Positions 7,004-8,077 of a stretch of 8,077 nucleotides of DNA are shown in pieces. Numbering within the stretch: the first letter of the stretch is position 1; each line of letters starts with the position of its first letter. This stretch comes from Cycloclasticus sp. (GTDB lineage Bacteria > Pseudomonadota > Gammaproteobacteria > Methylococcales > Cycloclasticaceae). The notes beneath the pieces were generated by a model, which worked only from the letters and a program-made list of their open reading frames with translations, was not told the origin of the DNA and made no database searches. Location: assembly GCA_019090295.1 (NCBI GenBank), contig JAHRWG010000016.1, positions 1-8,077 on the forward strand, read 5' to 3'. The position numbers and the translations under genes are program-made.

Positions 7004-7650
7004 GTTTTTTTCAACGATTACAACAAGAAACTGAGCAAGCCCGTCAGCCTTTGCTTAGTGCCCCTATTATTCAGCGTGCTATTTCAGGGACTATTTCTTT
7101 GGATGAGTACACGAGTTTTTTGCAGCAGGCATACCACCACGTTAAACACACAGTCCCCCTGCTGATGGCAGTAGGGGCTGCATTGCCCGAAGAAAAGGAA
7201 TGGTTGCGTGTGGCCGTGGCAGAATATATTGAAGAAGAGATTGGTCATCAAGAGTGGATTCTTAATGACTTAGCTGTGTGCGGTTTAGATAAAGAGACCG
7301 TTAGAAAAAGCCAGCCGGCTTTTGAGACAGAACTGATGGTGGCTTACGCCTATGATACTATCAACAGAGGAAACCCCATGGGGTTTTTTGGGATGGTGCA
7401 TGTATTGGAAGGCACCAGCATAACAACAGCAGATAAGGCGGCAAAAGGTATTCAGCAAGCATTAGGCTTACCAGATGAGGCATTTAGTTACCTAGTATCA
7501 CATGGCGAACTTGATTTAGAGCATGTTGAGTTTTTCGAGAAATTAATGAATAAAGTGGATAACCTTGACGATCAAGAGACGATTATTCATTGTGCAAAAG
7601 GTTTTTATCGCCTGTACGGTGATATATTTCGTGCACTAACAACAGATTAA
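7000..7650 (+). CDS. Heme-oxygenase-like diiron oxidase (TenA-like/iron-containing redox enzyme)
   Basis: This 216-residue all-helical protein has the TenA/heme-oxygenase fold pattern. It lacks what I would expect of a thiaminase but shows a full set of putative non-heme iron ligands: E80 and H83 (in EEEIGH), E137 (in VHVLEGTS), and H168, D172 and H175 (in SHGELDLEH). The E-x2-H ... E ... H-x3-D-x2-H arrangement is that of heme-oxygenase-like diiron oxidases (HDOs) such as UndA, which turns medium-chain fatty acids into terminal alkenes. Other HDOs perform N-oxygenation or C-C cleavage, so the reaction here is open. It is preceded by GGAG (6988-6991), and its ATG overlaps the ligase stop by four bases (ATGA), which makes an activated acyl group or its product a plausible substrate. 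It was probably annotated automatically as a TenA or 'iron-containing redox enzyme' protein. Confidence 0.88.
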   Translation: MSFFQRLQQETEQARQPLLSAPIIQRAISGTISLDEYTSFLQQAYHHVKHTVPLLMAVGAALPEEKEWLRVAVAEYIEEEIGHQEWILNDLAVCGLDKETVRKSQPAFETELMVAYAYDTINRGNPMGFFGMVHVLEGTSITTADKAAKGIQQALGLPDEAFSYLVSHGELDLEHVEFFEKLMNKVDNLDDQETIIHCAKGFYRLYGDIFRALTTD

Positions 7651-7659
7651 AGGAGAGGT
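7651..7659 (+). promoter_or_regulatory. Ribosome-binding site fixing the GTG start of the SDR gene
   Basis: AGGAGAGGT follows the diiron-oxidase stop codon directly and places AGGAG 6 bases before the GTG at 7662. That start gives the normal short-chain dehydrogenase N-terminus, only four residues before the first beta strand. Confidence 0.65.
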
Positions 7660-7661
7660 AC

Positions 7662-8043
7662 GTGTATAACAATAAAGTCATTTTACTAACGGGTGCGGGT
7701 GGTGGTATTGGTGCAGCAATGGCCAAAGAATTATCTCAATTAGGTGCGCAGCTTATTTTAGTGGGGCGACATCAAGAAAGCCTTGAGGCTGTCAAAAACA
7801 AGTTGCAAGGGCAGCATGATGTTCTAGTTGCTGATATTTCAACCACAGCTGGCCGCCAAGTGATTGTCGCTCACTGTGAGCAACGTGAAGGTGGGCTTGA
7901 TATGCTAATTAACAATGCTGGGGTAAGTGCCTTTACACGCTTCGAAACGATGAGTGAGGAGAAAGTAGCCTCGGTCATAAACATTAACTTAACCAGCACC
8001 ATGTTATTAACACAAAAATTATTGCCATTATTACAGGCTAAAG
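7662..8043 (+). CDS. Short-chain dehydrogenase/reductase (3'-truncated at contig end)
   Basis: Only the first 127 or so residues are present. It starts with GTG (YNNKVILLTG), and the Rossmann cofactor loop TGAGGGIG is at residues 10-17. G35-R36 at the end of the second strand (LVGRHQ) favours NADP(H) over NAD(H). D58 lies in VADIS, NNAG is at 84-87, and N109 in NINLTS is the usual Asn of the Asn-Ser-Tyr-Lys catalytic set. The Ser, Tyr and Lys would lie beyond the end of the window. These features place it in the classical SDR family, which reduces carbonyls or oxidises alcohols. It begins 11 bases after the diiron oxidase and is the fourth gene of the operon, so it probably acts on the pathway's intermediate. 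The frame stays open to 8075, but only because it reads through adapter sequence; the tail from about residue 128 is not real. Confidence 0.92.
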
Positions 8044-8077
8044 CTGTCTCTTATACACATCTGACGCTGCCGACGAA
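8044..8077. other. Illumina Nextera adapter contamination at contig end
   Basis: From 8044 the sequence reads CTGTCTCTTATACACATCT, which is the 19-bp Tn5 mosaic end used in Nextera libraries. The next 14 bases (8063-8076) match the reverse complement of the Nextera Read 1 adapter with no mismatch. It is library sequence, not genomic DNA. One or two of the first bases could also coincide with genomic sequence, so the true boundary may be 8044 or slightly later. Confidence 0.97.

Overview
The window is about 8 kb of moderate-GC DNA with tightly packed genes, all on the + strand. It looks like a gammaproteobacterium, probably marine or aquatic. The evidence is a PcoA/CopA-PcoB/CopB periplasmic copper pair, a DUF411 lipoprotein, and a 'thermostable hemolysin' (T_hemolysin) family gene of the kind known from Vibrio-like and Oceanospirillales-like bacteria. 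Genus cannot be assigned from what is visible. I see no RNA genes, insertion sequences, CRISPR arrays or integration sites.

Region 1 (1-4727) is a copper-detoxification island. It starts inside a periplasmic multicopper oxidase (CopA/PcoA type, 5' end missing). The outer-membrane protein CopB follows directly, its start codon abutting the oxidase stop codon. After a 153-bp gap with a possible promoter come a Cu+-exporting P1B-type ATPase, a 25-residue membrane microprotein with its own good ribosome-binding site, and a DUF411 lipoprotein. The inferred roles are export of cytoplasmic Cu+ by the ATPase, oxidation or sequestration of periplasmic copper by the oxidase and DUF411 protein, and outer-membrane handling by CopB. 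The microprotein resembles the N-terminal anchor of the membrane-tethered cupredoxins often found beside copper ATPases, but has no cupredoxin domain.

Region 2 (4827 to the end) is a second, translationally coupled operon of different character. It encodes a T_hemolysin-family protein (probably GNAT/acyltransferase-like), an AMP-forming acyl ligase, a heme-oxygenase-like diiron oxidase (HDO) with a complete putative metal-ligand set, and a short-chain dehydrogenase/reductase cut off by the end of the sequence. The four genes overlap or lie within 11 bp of each other. Acid activation, diiron oxidation, NAD(P)-dependent redox and an acyltransferase-like partner together suggest a small biosynthetic pathway for a fatty-acid-derived metabolite. 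The product is unknown, and this is the most interesting biology in the window.

The last 34 bases are not genomic. From 8044 the sequence matches the Illumina Nextera transposase mosaic end and Read 1 adapter, so the window ends at an untrimmed contig end. The reductase reading frame runs through the adapter and gains a false tail, VSYTHLTLPT.
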